Assembly: GCA_964569315.1 (NCBI GenBank)
Contig: CAZMUZ010000016.1
Coordinates: 1 to 48,350 of the forward strand
Source: CADEFF01 sp964569315
GTDB lineage: Bacteria > Pseudomonadota > Alphaproteobacteria > Dongiales > Dongiaceae
Direction: 5' to 3'
Length of the DNA stretch: 48,350 bases
Below, piece after piece: positions 13,725-22,254 of this stretch. Within the stretch, counting starts at the first letter, position 1. Each line of letters begins with the position of its first letter. Position numbers and translations under genes: made by a program. Below the pieces are notes generated by a model, which was not told the DNA's origin, did no database searches, and saw only the letters and a program-made list of their open reading frames with translations.

Positions 13725-14351
13725 ATGTACACCCTCTACTGGAGCACCGGCGGCGCCAACATGGCGCCGCATGCAGTGTTGAACGAGATCGGCTGTCCCT
13801 ACGAACTCGTCTTCGTCGATTCGAAGAAAGGCGAGCAGCGCAGCGCCGACTACAAGGCGATCAACCCGCATGCGCGCGTGCCCACTCTCGTCCACGGCAA
13901 GACCGTCATGTACGAGGCGGCGGCGATCGTGCTCTATCTCTGCGAGCGCCATCCCGAGGCGAAGCTCATGCCGCCGCCCGGCGATCCGGACCGTGCGCAC
14001 TTCCTGCAATGGCTGATCTATCTCACCAACACGCTCCAGGAGGAGCTGTCGCACTGGTGGCACGAGGAGGCCTATGTCGAGGACCGCAACTGTCACGCGC
14101 CCCTGAAGGCGACGGCCGAGAAAAACCTCGATCGGATGTGGCGCTTCTTCGACGGGGTTCTGGCAGCGCCGGGACCTTATCTTCTCGGCGCAAGGTTCAG
14201 CGCCGCCGACATCTACCTCACCATGCTGACCCGATGGTCGCGCGACTGCGCCGTGCCCGCCTGGCGTCACCCGAACGTCGCGCGCCTGATCGAGCTCGTG
14301 AAGGCGCGGCCGGCCTATGCCCGCATGATGGCGGAGGAAGCGATCGCCTGA
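13725..14351 (+). CDS. Glutathione S-transferase family protein
   Basis: This is a cytosolic 208-residue GST-like protein. The thioredoxin-like N-terminal domain (1-80) starts 'MYTLYWSTGGANMAPH' and contains the cis-proline site 'ARVPTLVHG' and the glutathione-contacting 'MYEAAAIVLYL' (the usual E-S/A pair). The all-helical C-terminal domain has the conserved 'GPYLLGARFSAADIYLTML' with the N-capping aspartate. It follows uvrA by 67 bp on the same strand and ends 7 bp from the convergent protease gene. The substrate is unknown; dehalogenation, isomerisation and detoxification are all found in this family. Confidence 0.92.
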   Translation: MYTLYWSTGGANMAPHAVLNEIGCPYELVFVDSKKGEQRSADYKAINPHARVPTLVHGKTVMYEAAAIVLYLCERHPEAKLMPPPGDPDRAHFLQWLIYLTNTLQEELSHWWHEEAYVEDRNCHAPLKATAEKNLDRMWRFFDGVLAAPGPYLLGARFSAADIYLTMLTRWSRDCAVPAWRHPNVARLIELVKARPAYARMMAEEAIA

Positions 14352-14358
14352 GGCGCGC

Positions 14359-16266
14359 TCACCGCAGGCTCGGCTGCGCCGTCAGGGGCCGGGCGTCGCC
14401 GCCCCCCATCGCCGTCGCCGGCTTGCGCGTTTCGGCGAGGATCGCGTTCAGCTTGTCGAGGAATTCCGCCGCCGGCACGACGAAGGCGAGGTCGCCTTTC
14501 GGCGAATAGCGCCAGCTCGGCGAGAAGCTCGAGGATTTGGCCTCGTATTGATCGGAATAGCCCGCGATCGCGATGCCGACGAGATAGTCCTTATTGCCCT
14601 CGCGCAGGAAGACCGGCCCGCCGGAATCGCCCGGGATGGCTTTCCCGGCAAAGACCAGGATGCGGTCGGCGCCTTCCTTCGGCGCGGGGTCGGCGGCGGT
14701 ATATTCGAAGGGCAGCGACCAGGAAAGCAGCCGATAGCGGCTTTCGAGCATCTTTTCGCCCGGGTCCCGCTTGTCGAAGCTGCCATAGCCGAGGGCGAAG
14801 AAGTCGCTTTCGCCGTTCTGCATGAGCTGCTGGGTGTCGAGGGGGCGTATGGCGATGCGCGTGCCGTCGAACGGAAGCTCCTCGGCGAGCCGGATCACCG
14901 CCCAGTCGCGGCGTCGGTCGGCCACGGTTTCCGGTTGGTCGATATAGTCGTCGGCGGTCGTCACCTCGGCGATGGCGGCGCTCTCCACCCAGTCGCCCTT
15001 GCTGTAGCCGAGCTGGAACACGCCACGCTCGAGGTCGGACTTGCCGCCGTCCTTGGCGTTCGGCCGCACGCAATGGGCCGCCGTCAACACCACATCGGGA
15101 CCGATCAGCGAGCCGGTGCAGACGCCGGCTTCGCCGTCCTTGTAGTGAAGGATCAGCCGGCCGACGAAGCGGCTGGGAAAGGCGGTCGCGTCCGCCTCGG
15201 CCGCGGGATCGCGCTCGAGGCGGAGGGCCGAGCTCATCGGCTCGCCGGCCAGCAGGTTCATCAGCTCCGCCGCCGCCGCCGGCATTACCGTGCCGCCGAT
15301 CGCCGCGGCATAGCTCGGCTCGATGCCCGCCTGAACGGCATAGGCATATTCCAGATAGATGTCGCCGCTATTGGCGAGGAACGCCCGGGCCGGCGTCGAG
15401 ACCGTCAGGTTGAAGCGGTTGATGATCTCCAGGAACTCGGGACGGTTCCGGTTGAAGGTGGGCGCGATCGCATTGCCGATCTCGACGATGCGGCGCGACG
15501 CCGATTCCGTGTCGCGGAACACCAGCGCATAATGCGTCATCGCGCCGGAGACCATGCACCAGTTGCAGTCGCGGATATCGGCGCCGGCCTTGGTGCGGAA
15601 CTTCTCCCGCCGCAGGATCGCCTGCAGCACGCCGTCCTGCGAACGGAATACGGGGAGCGTTTCCTGCGCCGCCGCGTCCATCACGCGGCGGGCATCGGCC
15701 TCCGTGAGTAGCCCCTTGCCGCCGGCGGCGGCGTGCGCCGGTCCGTCCGGATCGAAATGCAGCGCGAACTTTCCGGCCGCGGCGCGGAAGCGCGGATCGA
15801 ACGCATCGACGAACGCCTTCGCATCGAAGCCCTTGCCGAGCAGGAAACTGCGACGGAGCAGCAGCACATTGTCGTCCGTGACCGCAAACTTCAGGCTGAG
15901 CGCGTTGAGCGCGACCCGCGAGGCGATGCTGAGCGCCTCCTGGCGCTGCACCGCCGCGAGCTTCGCCAGCGTAATGGTGAAGTCGAGATAGCCGAGCCCG
16001 TCCACGCCCCGCGCGATCCGCGCGTTGAAAGGGTAAGACCGCTCATCGAGCCGGATCTCGCCCTCGAGCACCGTGCCGCGGCGCTCGGCCTCGATGCCGG
16101 CCTCCGACAGCAGCGCCTGGATCAGGACGGGATCGGGATCGGTGAATACCGATATCTCGCCCCGCGGCGCGCCCAGCACGGGGCCGGTGTCGGCAAAGGC
16201 GGAATGAGGCACCAACCCCGCGAAAGCGAGAGAGAGAAGGATCGGAACCAGGCAGCGCTGCATCAT
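14359..16266 (-). CDS. Secreted protein: two YbjN-like segments plus trypsin-type serine protease
   Basis: This 635-residue exported protein has an unusual build. A signal peptide (to about residue 26, 'SAFADTG') is followed by a YbjN-like segment (about 35-160, 'LIQALLSEAGIEAE' to 'DAFDPRFRA') and a second, more degenerate one (about 195-325, containing a CxxC at 234-237 and 'IINRFNLTVSTPARAFL'). Residues 365-600 form an S1 chymotrypsin-fold domain with the complete triad H398 ('VLTAAHC'), D454 ('RRRDWAVIRL') and S548 ('PGDSGGP'). The ATG at 16266 is chosen over a TTG three codons earlier; no clear ribosome site is seen. YbjN proteins are linked to type III secretion chaperone-like folds and stress; their role beside a protease is unknown. 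Confidence 0.8.
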   Translation of the reverse strand: MMQRCLVPILLSLAFAGLVPHSAFADTGPVLGAPRGEISVFTDPDPVLIQALLSEAGIEAERRGTVLEGEIRLDERSYPFNARIARGVDGLGYLDFTITLAKLAAVQRQEALSIASRVALNALSLKFAVTDDNVLLLRRSFLLGKGFDAKAFVDAFDPRFRAAAGKFALHFDPDGPAHAAAGGKGLLTEADARRVMDAAAQETLPVFRSQDGVLQAILRREKFRTKAGADIRDCNWCMVSGAMTHYALVFRDTESASRRIVEIGNAIAPTFNRNRPEFLEIINRFNLTVSTPARAFLANSGDIYLEYAYAVQAGIEPSYAAAIGGTVMPAAAAELMNLLAGEPMSSALRLERDPAAEADATAFPSRFVGRLILHYKDGEAGVCTGSLIGPDVVLTAAHCVRPNAKDGGKSDLERGVFQLGYSKGDWVESAAIAEVTTADDYIDQPETVADRRRDWAVIRLAEELPFDGTRIAIRPLDTQQLMQNGESDFFALGYGSFDKRDPGEKMLESRYRLLSWSLPFEYTAADPAPKEGADRILVFAGKAIPGDSGGPVFLREGNKDYLVGIAIAGYSDQYEAKSSSFSPSWRYSPKGDLAFVVPAAEFLDKLNAILAETRKPATAMGGGDARPLTAQPSLR

Positions 16267-16321
16267 TTCGGGCAATCGGGCTCGACGCGGCGTTGTTGAG
16301 AAAGAGTGCGGGCGATCCGAC

Positions 16322-16807
16322 CTACCGGCGGCGCGATTTCGCCTTGGCCTTCTTGACGGCCTTCCGGGCCGGCTTGGTGCGTTTCTGCGCGGTCTGCGAC
16401 TTGGCGGTCCTGGTCGCCGCCATCGGCCGGGCGGCGATCGCCTCGACCTCGATCAGCAGCGACGGAAGCGCGAGACCGGAAACCACCAGCATGGTCGAGG
16501 CCGGCGCGTGGCCGCCCAGCACTTCGTCACGGATGCTGCGGGAGGCCTGAATGTCCTCGCGGCGCGTGAGGAAGATGCCGGCCTTCACGATGTCCTCGAT
16601 ATCGAGGCCGCCGGCGCGGATCGCCGCGATCACGTTCGCCCAGACCTGCCGGGCCTGTCCCTCGAAGCCCTCGGGGACGGTTCCGTCGGCCGCCGCGCCG
16701 ACCTGCCCCGAAATATGCACCCACCGGCAATTCTCCGGCGCCGCGACCACATGGGTGTAGCGGCTGAACGGCTTGGACAAGCTGTTGGGGTTGGTGAATT
16801 TGAGCAT
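16322..16807 (-). CDS. RidA (YjgF/UK114) family protein with basic C-terminal tail
   Basis: This 161-residue protein has the RidA trimeric fold in residues 1-127: 'NPNSLSKPFSRYTHVV', 'WVHISGQVG', 'QVWANVIAAIRAGG' and 'LLIEVEAIAA'. RidA deaminates reactive enamines and imines. The arginine that RidA uses to bind the substrate carboxylate (in the 'PARS' turn) is replaced: the sequence reads 'PAST', with Ser at 104. It probably belongs to an inactive or differently acting Rid subgroup. Residues 128-161 form a Lys/Arg/Ala tail that is outside the fold. The start at 16807 gives the usual 'MLKFTNP' beginning. It lies downstream of the ABC importer genes on the same strand. Confidence 0.88.
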   Translation of the reverse strand: MLKFTNPNSLSKPFSRYTHVVAAPENCRWVHISGQVGAAADGTVPEGFEGQARQVWANVIAAIRAGGLDIEDIVKAGIFLTRREDIQASRSIRDEVLGGHAPASTMLVVSGLALPSLLIEVEAIAARPMAATRTAKSQTAQKRTKPARKAVKKAKAKSRRR

Positions 16808-16984
16808 CGCTCTCGCCCCCTGACCCTGCGGCTGTGCCCCGGACACTATCCGTTCCCGCTGAGCAGGACAATGACGGCGGCGAGTTCCGCCCGCCCTGCA
16901 GACCTATGGCCGGGGTTCAACCGGTTTGCGCGAGGGTGGCTTGCCTAGGCCCGCCGCCCCGTCCCGGGCCGGAAACCGGACGGG

Positions 16985-17004
16985 CCCCCGGATCGCTCCG
17001 GGGG
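16985..17004 (-). terminator. Hairpin downstream of the first ABC importer operon
   Basis: CCCCCGGA and TCCGGGGG make a perfect 8-bp stem with a 4-base loop, about 90 bp beyond the end of the permease gene. No T-run follows on the minus strand, so it is either a weak terminator or an mRNA-stabilising end. Confidence 0.5.
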
Positions 17005-17092
17005 ATGCCCGCCGCCCGCCGCCTGGCGGGAACGAGGGACGCGCCGAAAGGCTGTCCCTGCGGCCCCCTGCGGCGCCTGGAGCCGGTCCGGG

Positions 17093-17899
17093 CTACTTCT
17101 TCAGGCGGCTGGCCTGGACGCTGTAGAAAACCACCACGACCAGCGAGACGCAGATCAGCAGGGTCGAGATCGCCGCGATCGTCGGATCGACCTGATCCCG
17201 GAGCGAGGCGAACATCCGCCGGGTCAGGGTCGCCTTCTCGCCCAGCGATATGAAGAGAGCCACCACCACCTCGTCCAGCGAGGTGATGAGCGCAATGAGC
17301 GCCGCGGCGAAGACCGACCGCCGGATCGACGGCAGGGTGACGGTGACGAAGGCGAGGAACCGGTTCGCGCCGAGGCTCATCGCCGCATTCTCGAGGGCGG
17401 TATCGAAGCGGCGGAGCCCGGCCGTGACGATGATCACCACGAAGGGGATCGCCAGCACGGTATGCGCCAGAACGAGGCCGAAGATCGTGTTGACCAGCCC
17501 GATCCTCGCATAGAGGTAGAAGACGCCGATCGCCACGATGATCACCGGGATGATCATCGGCGCCACCACGGTGGCCCGCAGCATGGGTACGGCGCGATGC
17601 CTGGTGAAGGTCAGCCCATAGGCCGCCGCGATGCCGAGGGGCGTTGCCAACAGCATCGTGAAGAAGGCGACCCTGAGAGAGACCCAGGTCGCCTCCATCC
17701 ATTCGACGGAATGGAAGTAGCTCTCGTACCAGCGCAGCGAGAAATCCTTCGGCGGGAACTCGAAATATTGCGAGCTCGAGAAGGACATCGGAATGATGAT
17801 GAAGACCGGCACGATGAGGAACAGGATCACGCCGATGCCGACCGCATGCAGCCAGAGCCGCCGCCAGACCGGAACGCCGATCTCGAAGGTGCCGTGCAT
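17093..17899 (-). CDS. ABC transporter inner-membrane permease (PotC-like)
   Basis: This is one of two permeases of a PotABCD-type importer, 268 residues with about six membrane helices (the first near residues 17-37, 'HAVGIGVILFLIVPVFIII'). The cytoplasmic EAA loop that docks the ATPase reads 'ENAAMSLGANRFLAFVTVTLP' in place, with the conserved Gly. It starts 3 bp after the stop of the partner permease. The order binding protein, ATPase, permease, permease is shared by the cluster. Substrates of this class are polyamines, opines and related amines. Confidence 0.93.
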   Translation of the reverse strand: MHGTFEIGVPVWRRLWLHAVGIGVILFLIVPVFIIIPMSFSSSQYFEFPPKDFSLRWYESYFHSVEWMEATWVSLRVAFFTMLLATPLGIAAAYGLTFTRHRAVPMLRATVVAPMIIPVIIVAIGVFYLYARIGLVNTIFGLVLAHTVLAIPFVVIIVTAGLRRFDTALENAAMSLGANRFLAFVTVTLPSIRRSVFAAALIALITSLDEVVVALFISLGEKATLTRRMFASLRDQVDPTIAAISTLLICVSLVVVVFYSVQASRLKK

Positions 17900-17902
17900 C
17901 GC

Positions 17903-18775
17903 TCAGTTCCCGCCGCCGCGCTGCCGCCGCAGCACGCGTTCGATGCCGAAGAAGATGGCGAGGGTGATGATCAGCAGGATCAGTGCCAGCGACGAGGCGG
18001 CGCCCCAATCCGCATAGATCGTGGCGTTCTGCTGCACCTTCATCGCGACCATCGTCACCCGTCCGCCGCCCAGGATCTCCGGCGTGACATAGAAGCCGAG
18101 CGAATAGACGAAGACGAGAAGCGCGCCCGCGACGAGACCGGGGGTGGTGAGCGGCACCAGCACGGTCCAGAAAGCGCGCACGGGCGAGGCACCGAGATTG
18201 GCGGCGGCGCGCAGCCAGTCGCGGTCGAGCGACTTGATGGCGGCGAACATCGGCAGGACAAAGAAGGGCAGCACGATATGCAGCATGCCGATGGTGGTGC
18301 CGAACCGGTTGTAGGCGAGCTTCATCGGCTCGTCGATCACGCCGAGCCAGAGGAAGAAGTCGTTGATGAGGCCCTGCCGCTGCAGCAGAACCAGCCAAGC
18401 ATAGGTCCGCACCAGCAGCGAGGTCCAGAACGGCACGAGCACGAGCCCGAGGCAGATCGCGGCGGCGCGGTCCGGCAGCGTGGAGATGTAATAGGCGAGC
18501 GGGAAACCGAGCAGGATCGCGAGGATGGTGATGGTGACGCTGATCGTGAACGTCGTCCTCAGGATCTTGAGATAGCCGGGGTTCTCCAGTATCCGCGCGT
18601 AATGCTCGAGCGTGAAGCCCTCGGGCCCGACGAACGAGACCCAGAACAGGATCCCCACCGGCACGATGCAGATGACCGCAGTGAGCAGCAGTGCCGGCAT
18701 CGGCAGCGCGAGAAAGCGCCGGCGCTCCGCCCGCTCGCTCGCCTCGAGGAGCGCAATGTTGGCGCCCGCCGCCAT
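17903..18775 (-). CDS. ABC transporter inner-membrane permease (PotB-like)
   Basis: This is the second permease of the same importer, 290 residues with about six membrane helices. The region 'VPFWTSLLVRTYAWLVLL' is typical of PotB proteins, and the EAA loop reads 'RAAANLGASPVRAFWTVLVPL'. The gene begins one base after the ATPase stop, so it depends on translation of that gene. The N-terminal 25 residues are charged and cytoplasmic. Confidence 0.93.
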   Translation of the reverse strand: MAAGANIALLEASERAERRRFLALPMPALLLTAVICIVPVGILFWVSFVGPEGFTLEHYARILENPGYLKILRTTFTISVTITILAILLGFPLAYYISTLPDRAAAICLGLVLVPFWTSLLVRTYAWLVLLQRQGLINDFFLWLGVIDEPMKLAYNRFGTTIGMLHIVLPFFVLPMFAAIKSLDRDWLRAAANLGASPVRAFWTVLVPLTTPGLVAGALLVFVYSLGFYVTPEILGGGRVTMVAMKVQQNATIYADWGAASSLALILLIITLAIFFGIERVLRRQRGGGN

Positions 18776-18776
18776 C

Positions 18777-19898
18777 TCAGGCGTCGCGGTCGCAGGGCAC
18801 GATCAGCGTGTCCTGCACTGGCAGGCCGACATGGATCGACGCCCCCGGCTGCAGCGCGGCCTGGCTGCGATGGCCGGCGGTCGGCCGGCGCAGCGCGATA
18901 CGGCGCCCGTCCGCGATCTCGACATGGAGCAGCAGGCTGTCGCCCTGGAACACCAGCTCGCGCACCTGGGCCGGAATGACATTGTAGCCGGGCTGGTCGT
19001 GCCGCTCGGCGATCTCCAGCTTTTCGGCGCGGAGCACCAGATGGTACGGCCTGTCGCCGGCGGCGATGCGCTGCTCGCTCCGCAACGCCTGCCCCGCCAG
19101 AAGTGCCACGCCGTTCTCGACCCGGACGTCGAGCAGCGTGGTTTCGCCGAGGAAGCCCGCCACGAAGCTCGTCGCCGGCGCCCCGTAGAGCCGTTCCGGC
19201 GCATCGATCTGGACCAGCCGCCCCTTGTTCAGCACCGCGACCCGATCCGCCATGGTCAGCGCCTCGCGCTGATCGTGGGTGACGGAAACGGTGGTGATGC
19301 CGAGGGTCCGCTGCAGATGCCGGATCTCGATCTGCATCTCCTCCCGCAGATGCTTGTCGAGCGCCGAAAGCGGCTCGTCCATCAGCAGGATCTGCGGGTG
19401 GAACACGACGGCGCGTGCCAGCGCGACGCGCTGGCGTTGCCCGCCCGAAAGCTGGTCGATGTTGCGCTCCGCGAACTCCGAGAGGCGAACGAGCGCAAGG
19501 GCGTCGGCCACCCGCTTGCCGATCTCGCTCTTCGGCATGCGGCGCACGCGGAGCGGATAGGCGACGTTGCCGCCGACCGTCATATGCGGGAAGAGCGCGT
19601 AGCTCTGGAACACCATGCCCACATTCCGCTTGTGGGGCGGCAGGGTCACGACCTCCTGCCCGCCGAACGCGATGCTGCCTTCGGTCGGGCGGATGAAGCC
19701 GGCAAGCGCCATGAGCAGGGTGGTCTTGCCGGAGCCGGACGGGCCGAGCAGCGTGACGAATTCGCCGCGATGGATATCGAGGTCGACAGCGGCCAGGGCC
19801 TCGACCGCGCCATAGCGCTTGCCGAGGCCGCGGATGGCGATGGTCTGGCCTCGCGCATCGCTCATCAAAGGGGATGGCATCTCGACATTGGCTGACAT
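18777..19898 (-). CDS. ABC transporter ATP-binding protein (PotA-like)
   Basis: This is the ATPase that powers the adjacent permease pair, 373 residues. It contains Walker A 'GPSGSGKT' (52-59), Q-loop 'VFQSYALFPHM', signature 'LSGGQRQRVALARA', Walker B 'LLMDEPLSALD' and H-loop 'VTHDQREAL'. A C-terminal TOBE-type domain follows ('YHLVLRAEKLEI', 'GYNVIPAQVRELVFQG'). The start is uncertain: ATGs at 19898, 19880 and 19865 are all in frame and none has a strong ribosome site. A stable hairpin separates it from the binding-protein gene upstream. Confidence 0.93.
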   Translation of the reverse strand: MSANVEMPSPLMSDARGQTIAIRGLGKRYGAVEALAAVDLDIHRGEFVTLLGPSGSGKTTLLMALAGFIRPTEGSIAFGGQEVVTLPPHKRNVGMVFQSYALFPHMTVGGNVAYPLRVRRMPKSEIGKRVADALALVRLSEFAERNIDQLSGGQRQRVALARAVVFHPQILLMDEPLSALDKHLREEMQIEIRHLQRTLGITTVSVTHDQREALTMADRVAVLNKGRLVQIDAPERLYGAPATSFVAGFLGETTLLDVRVENGVALLAGQALRSEQRIAAGDRPYHLVLRAEKLEIAERHDQPGYNVIPAQVRELVFQGDSLLLHVEIADGRRIALRRPTAGHRSQAALQPGASIHVGLPVQDTLIVPCDRDA

Positions 19899-20009
19899 GC
19901 TTGTGCGTTCGGTCCGCAAGCTCGTTACCCTTCGCGACAGCGCATTATTGGTCAAGGGGACCAGGGGCTGAACCGGAATCTGCCCGCCCCACGAGCCGCA
20001 GCGCCGCGC

Positions 20010-20036
20010 GGGAGGACCGCCGCAGGCGATCCTCCC
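20010..20036 (-). other. Strong intercistronic hairpin between binding-protein and ATPase genes
   Basis: On the minus strand GGGAGGATCGCC pairs with GGCGGTCCTCCC across a 3-base loop, giving 12 pairs with one G-U. There is no T-run. Hairpins at this place in importer operons commonly protect the binding-protein message from 3' decay and so raise its level over the membrane parts. Confidence 0.6.
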
Positions 20037-20061
20037 CGCCGCAACCCGACCGGGCTGCCGG

Positions 20062-21114
20062 CTACTCCTGGATGAAGTTCGACCAGCGCTCCTGCACCTC
20101 GGCGCCGTGCTCGGCCCACCAGTCGCCATCGGTCCAGACCTGAAGCTTCAGGTTATCCGGCGAGGCCGGCAGCAGCTTCGCGCGCTCCGGGGGAATCTTG
20201 CCGGTGTTGAAGGCTTCGCTGCTCACCGGCGAGATCGGGATGTATTGCGCGATGTTGGCGTGAATTTCCGGCGACGCCGCCACGGCGATCGCCTTCATCG
20301 CCAGATCGACCTTCGCCGATCCTTTCGGGATGAAGAAGCAGTCCGGGATCAGGAGGCCGCCCTGATAGGTGTACTGCGCCTCGGCGCCGTCATCGATCAC
20401 GGCCTGCATCCGGTTGCTCCAGATGCCGATCATGTCGACTTCGCCGTCCTTGACGAGCTGGGCCGACTGCGCGCCCGAGGTCCACCAGACCGCGATATGC
20501 GGCTTGATCTCCTCGAGCTTCTTGAAGGCGCGATCCACGTCCAGCGGATAGAGCTTGTCGAGCGGCACGCCGTCGGCGATGAGCGCCGCCTCGAGATTCT
20601 GCGCCGGGTTGTTGCGCATGCCGCGCGTGCCGGGGAACTTCTCGATGTCCCAGAATTCCGCCCAGGTCTGCGGGCCTTCGGCGCCGAACTTCTTGGTGCT
20701 CCAGCCGACGACATAGGAAGCGGTGTTGTCGAGGATGTAGGTCGGCTGCAGCGCCGCCTGATCGTAGCCGCGCGGCTTGATCACGTCGTAGTCGAGCGGC
20801 TCGAAGAGGCCCTCGCGCGCGCCCTGCGCGCATTCGTCGACGGTCAGCTCGCCCACATCCCACTGCACGGCGTTGGCCGTCACCTGCGCGCGGATGTCGG
20901 CGAGGCTGTTGAGGGAATCTTCCTTGATCTCGATGCCGAGCTCCGCCGCGGTCGGCTGCCAGATCGCCTTCGACATCGCTTCGCCATAGGACCCGCCATA
21001 ATTCGCGATCGTCAGGCTGTCCGCCGCGAGCGCACCGCCGCTCAACAGCGCAACGACCGCAGCGGCCGGTGCGCCGAACTTCCAAATGCCTTGCTTGCTA
21101 GAACCGGAATTCAT
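20062..21114 (-). CDS. ABC importer periplasmic solute-binding protein (PotD-like)
   Basis: This 350-residue binding protein serves the permease and ATPase genes that follow. It has a Sec-type signal peptide ('AAAVVALLSGGALA', cleaved before 'ADSLTIAN'). The mature start 'DSLTIANYGGSYGEAMSKAI' is typical of the group that binds polyamines, opines and quaternary amines. GGGAGG lies just upstream of the chosen ATG at 21114. Aromatic residues able to cage a cation are present ('WDVGEL', 'VWWTSGAQ', 'YTYQGG'). The ligand itself cannot be read. Confidence 0.92.
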   Translation of the reverse strand: MNSGSSKQGIWKFGAPAAAVVALLSGGALAADSLTIANYGGSYGEAMSKAIWQPTAAELGIEIKEDSLNSLADIRAQVTANAVQWDVGELTVDECAQGAREGLFEPLDYDVIKPRGYDQAALQPTYILDNTASYVVGWSTKKFGAEGPQTWAEFWDIEKFPGTRGMRNNPAQNLEAALIADGVPLDKLYPLDVDRAFKKLEEIKPHIAVWWTSGAQSAQLVKDGEVDMIGIWSNRMQAVIDDGAEAQYTYQGGLLIPDCFFIPKGSAKVDLAMKAIAVAASPEIHANIAQYIPISPVSSEAFNTGKIPPERAKLLPASPDNLKLQVWTDGDWWAEHGAEVQERWSNFIQE

Positions 21115-21420
21115 CTGCTCCTCCCATCGTCTTGTTTGCCTCGAGCTGCCGGCAGATACGCCTGCCGGAAGATCGCGGTCCGAACGCTTCCGCAGCGGGT
21201 CGTTGGCCCCTGCGGCCAAATCCCTTCATGACTATTGCCGCCGTCGCATCGACGAAAGCCGGAAGTCTCAATGTTCAGATTGGACTCCCTGCACCTATGA
21301 AGAACGGCGCGCCGCCTCGGGCTCCGCCCCGATCGGACGCGACTTTCCCGCCCGATCCGACAGTGCGGACGGGTTCGGAAAGGAACGGGATCGGCGGCCT
21401 CCGGCGTGCCCGGATCGCGG
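21115..21420. other. Intergenic region upstream of the binding-protein gene
   Basis: These 306 bp separate the aldolase gene from the binding-protein gene on the same strand. I see no coding pattern and no convincing promoter hexamers. A short inverted repeat (CTGCCGGCAG with a nearby CTGCCGG) lies at about 21146-21170. The importer genes may have their own promoter here. Confidence 0.4.
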
Positions 21421-22194
21421 TCAATTCGCGGCCGGGCGCGGGCGCATCGCCTCGAGCCGCCGGCGCAGCGCCGCGAAATGCGATTCCGCGGCGTGGGAAT
21501 CCCAGCTATCGAACTCCTGGACCGCCTTCTCGGCGTCCTTGTCCGAAACTAGACGCAAGGGGCGCCCGGAAGACATGGCGATGAACTGCACCATGCAGGC
21601 ACGCTCCAGGAAGTAGAGCCGGTGAAAGCATTCGCCGACCGTGCGTCCGACGACGATCACGCCATGGTGGGCGAGAAACAGCACGCAGGCATCCGGCCCC
21701 AGCGCCCGTGCCAAGCGGTCGCCTTCGACCTCGTCGAACACCAGGCCGTTATAGAGGTCGTCATAGGCGACCTTGTTGTAGAAGCGGAGCGAGTTCTGAT
21801 GCGTCATGACCAGCCGCCCGTTCTCGAGCGCGGTCAAGGCGCTGGCATAGGGCATGTGGGTATGCATGACGCAGCGCGCATCGGGCCGCGCGCGATGGAC
21901 CGGCCAATGGATGAGATGCGCCGAGGGATCGACGAAGCCCTTCCCCTCCAGCCGGTTGCCTTCCGAATCGACGACCATGAGCGTTTCGGGGCGAACCTCG
22001 TCCCAATGGAGGCCATAGGGCGAAAGGAAGAACCGGTCGTCGTGACCGGGCACCATCATGGTGAAATGATTGTCGATCCCCTCGTTCAGGCCGTTCTGCA
22101 CGGCGAGCTGCAGCGCGGCCGCGAGATCCTCCCGGGCCTGCCACTGCTCCTCCTTCGTCGCGCCGTCCTGCTTCTGCACCGCCTGTATCGACAT
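21421..22194 (-). CDS. Class II aldolase/adducin family protein
   Basis: This is a 257-residue zinc-type aldolase-fold protein (fuculose-phosphate aldolase, ribulose-phosphate epimerase and adducin-head family). Metal-binding histidines appear in 'CVMHTHMPYASAL' and 'FLAHHGVIVVG'; the phosphate- or substrate-loop segment reads 'NEGIDNHFTMMVPG'. GGGAGAT before the ATG is a fair ribosome site. It starts 60 bp after the HD-protein gene and is probably in one transcript with it. Family members cleave aldols or decarboxylate; the substrate here is not a canonical sugar phosphate by any motif I can see. Confidence 0.88.
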   Translation of the reverse strand: MSIQAVQKQDGATKEEQWQAREDLAAALQLAVQNGLNEGIDNHFTMMVPGHDDRFFLSPYGLHWDEVRPETLMVVDSEGNRLEGKGFVDPSAHLIHWPVHRARPDARCVMHTHMPYASALTALENGRLVMTHQNSLRFYNKVAYDDLYNGLVFDEVEGDRLARALGPDACVLFLAHHGVIVVGRTVGECFHRLYFLERACMVQFIAMSSGRPLRLVSDKDAEKAVQEFDSWDSHAAESHFAALRRRLEAMRPRPAAN

Positions 22195-22254
22195 GCCGAT
22201 CTCCCGTAATTGCCCTGCGGGGCACGACGCCGCATAAGGGTGCGGCTTGCTGCC

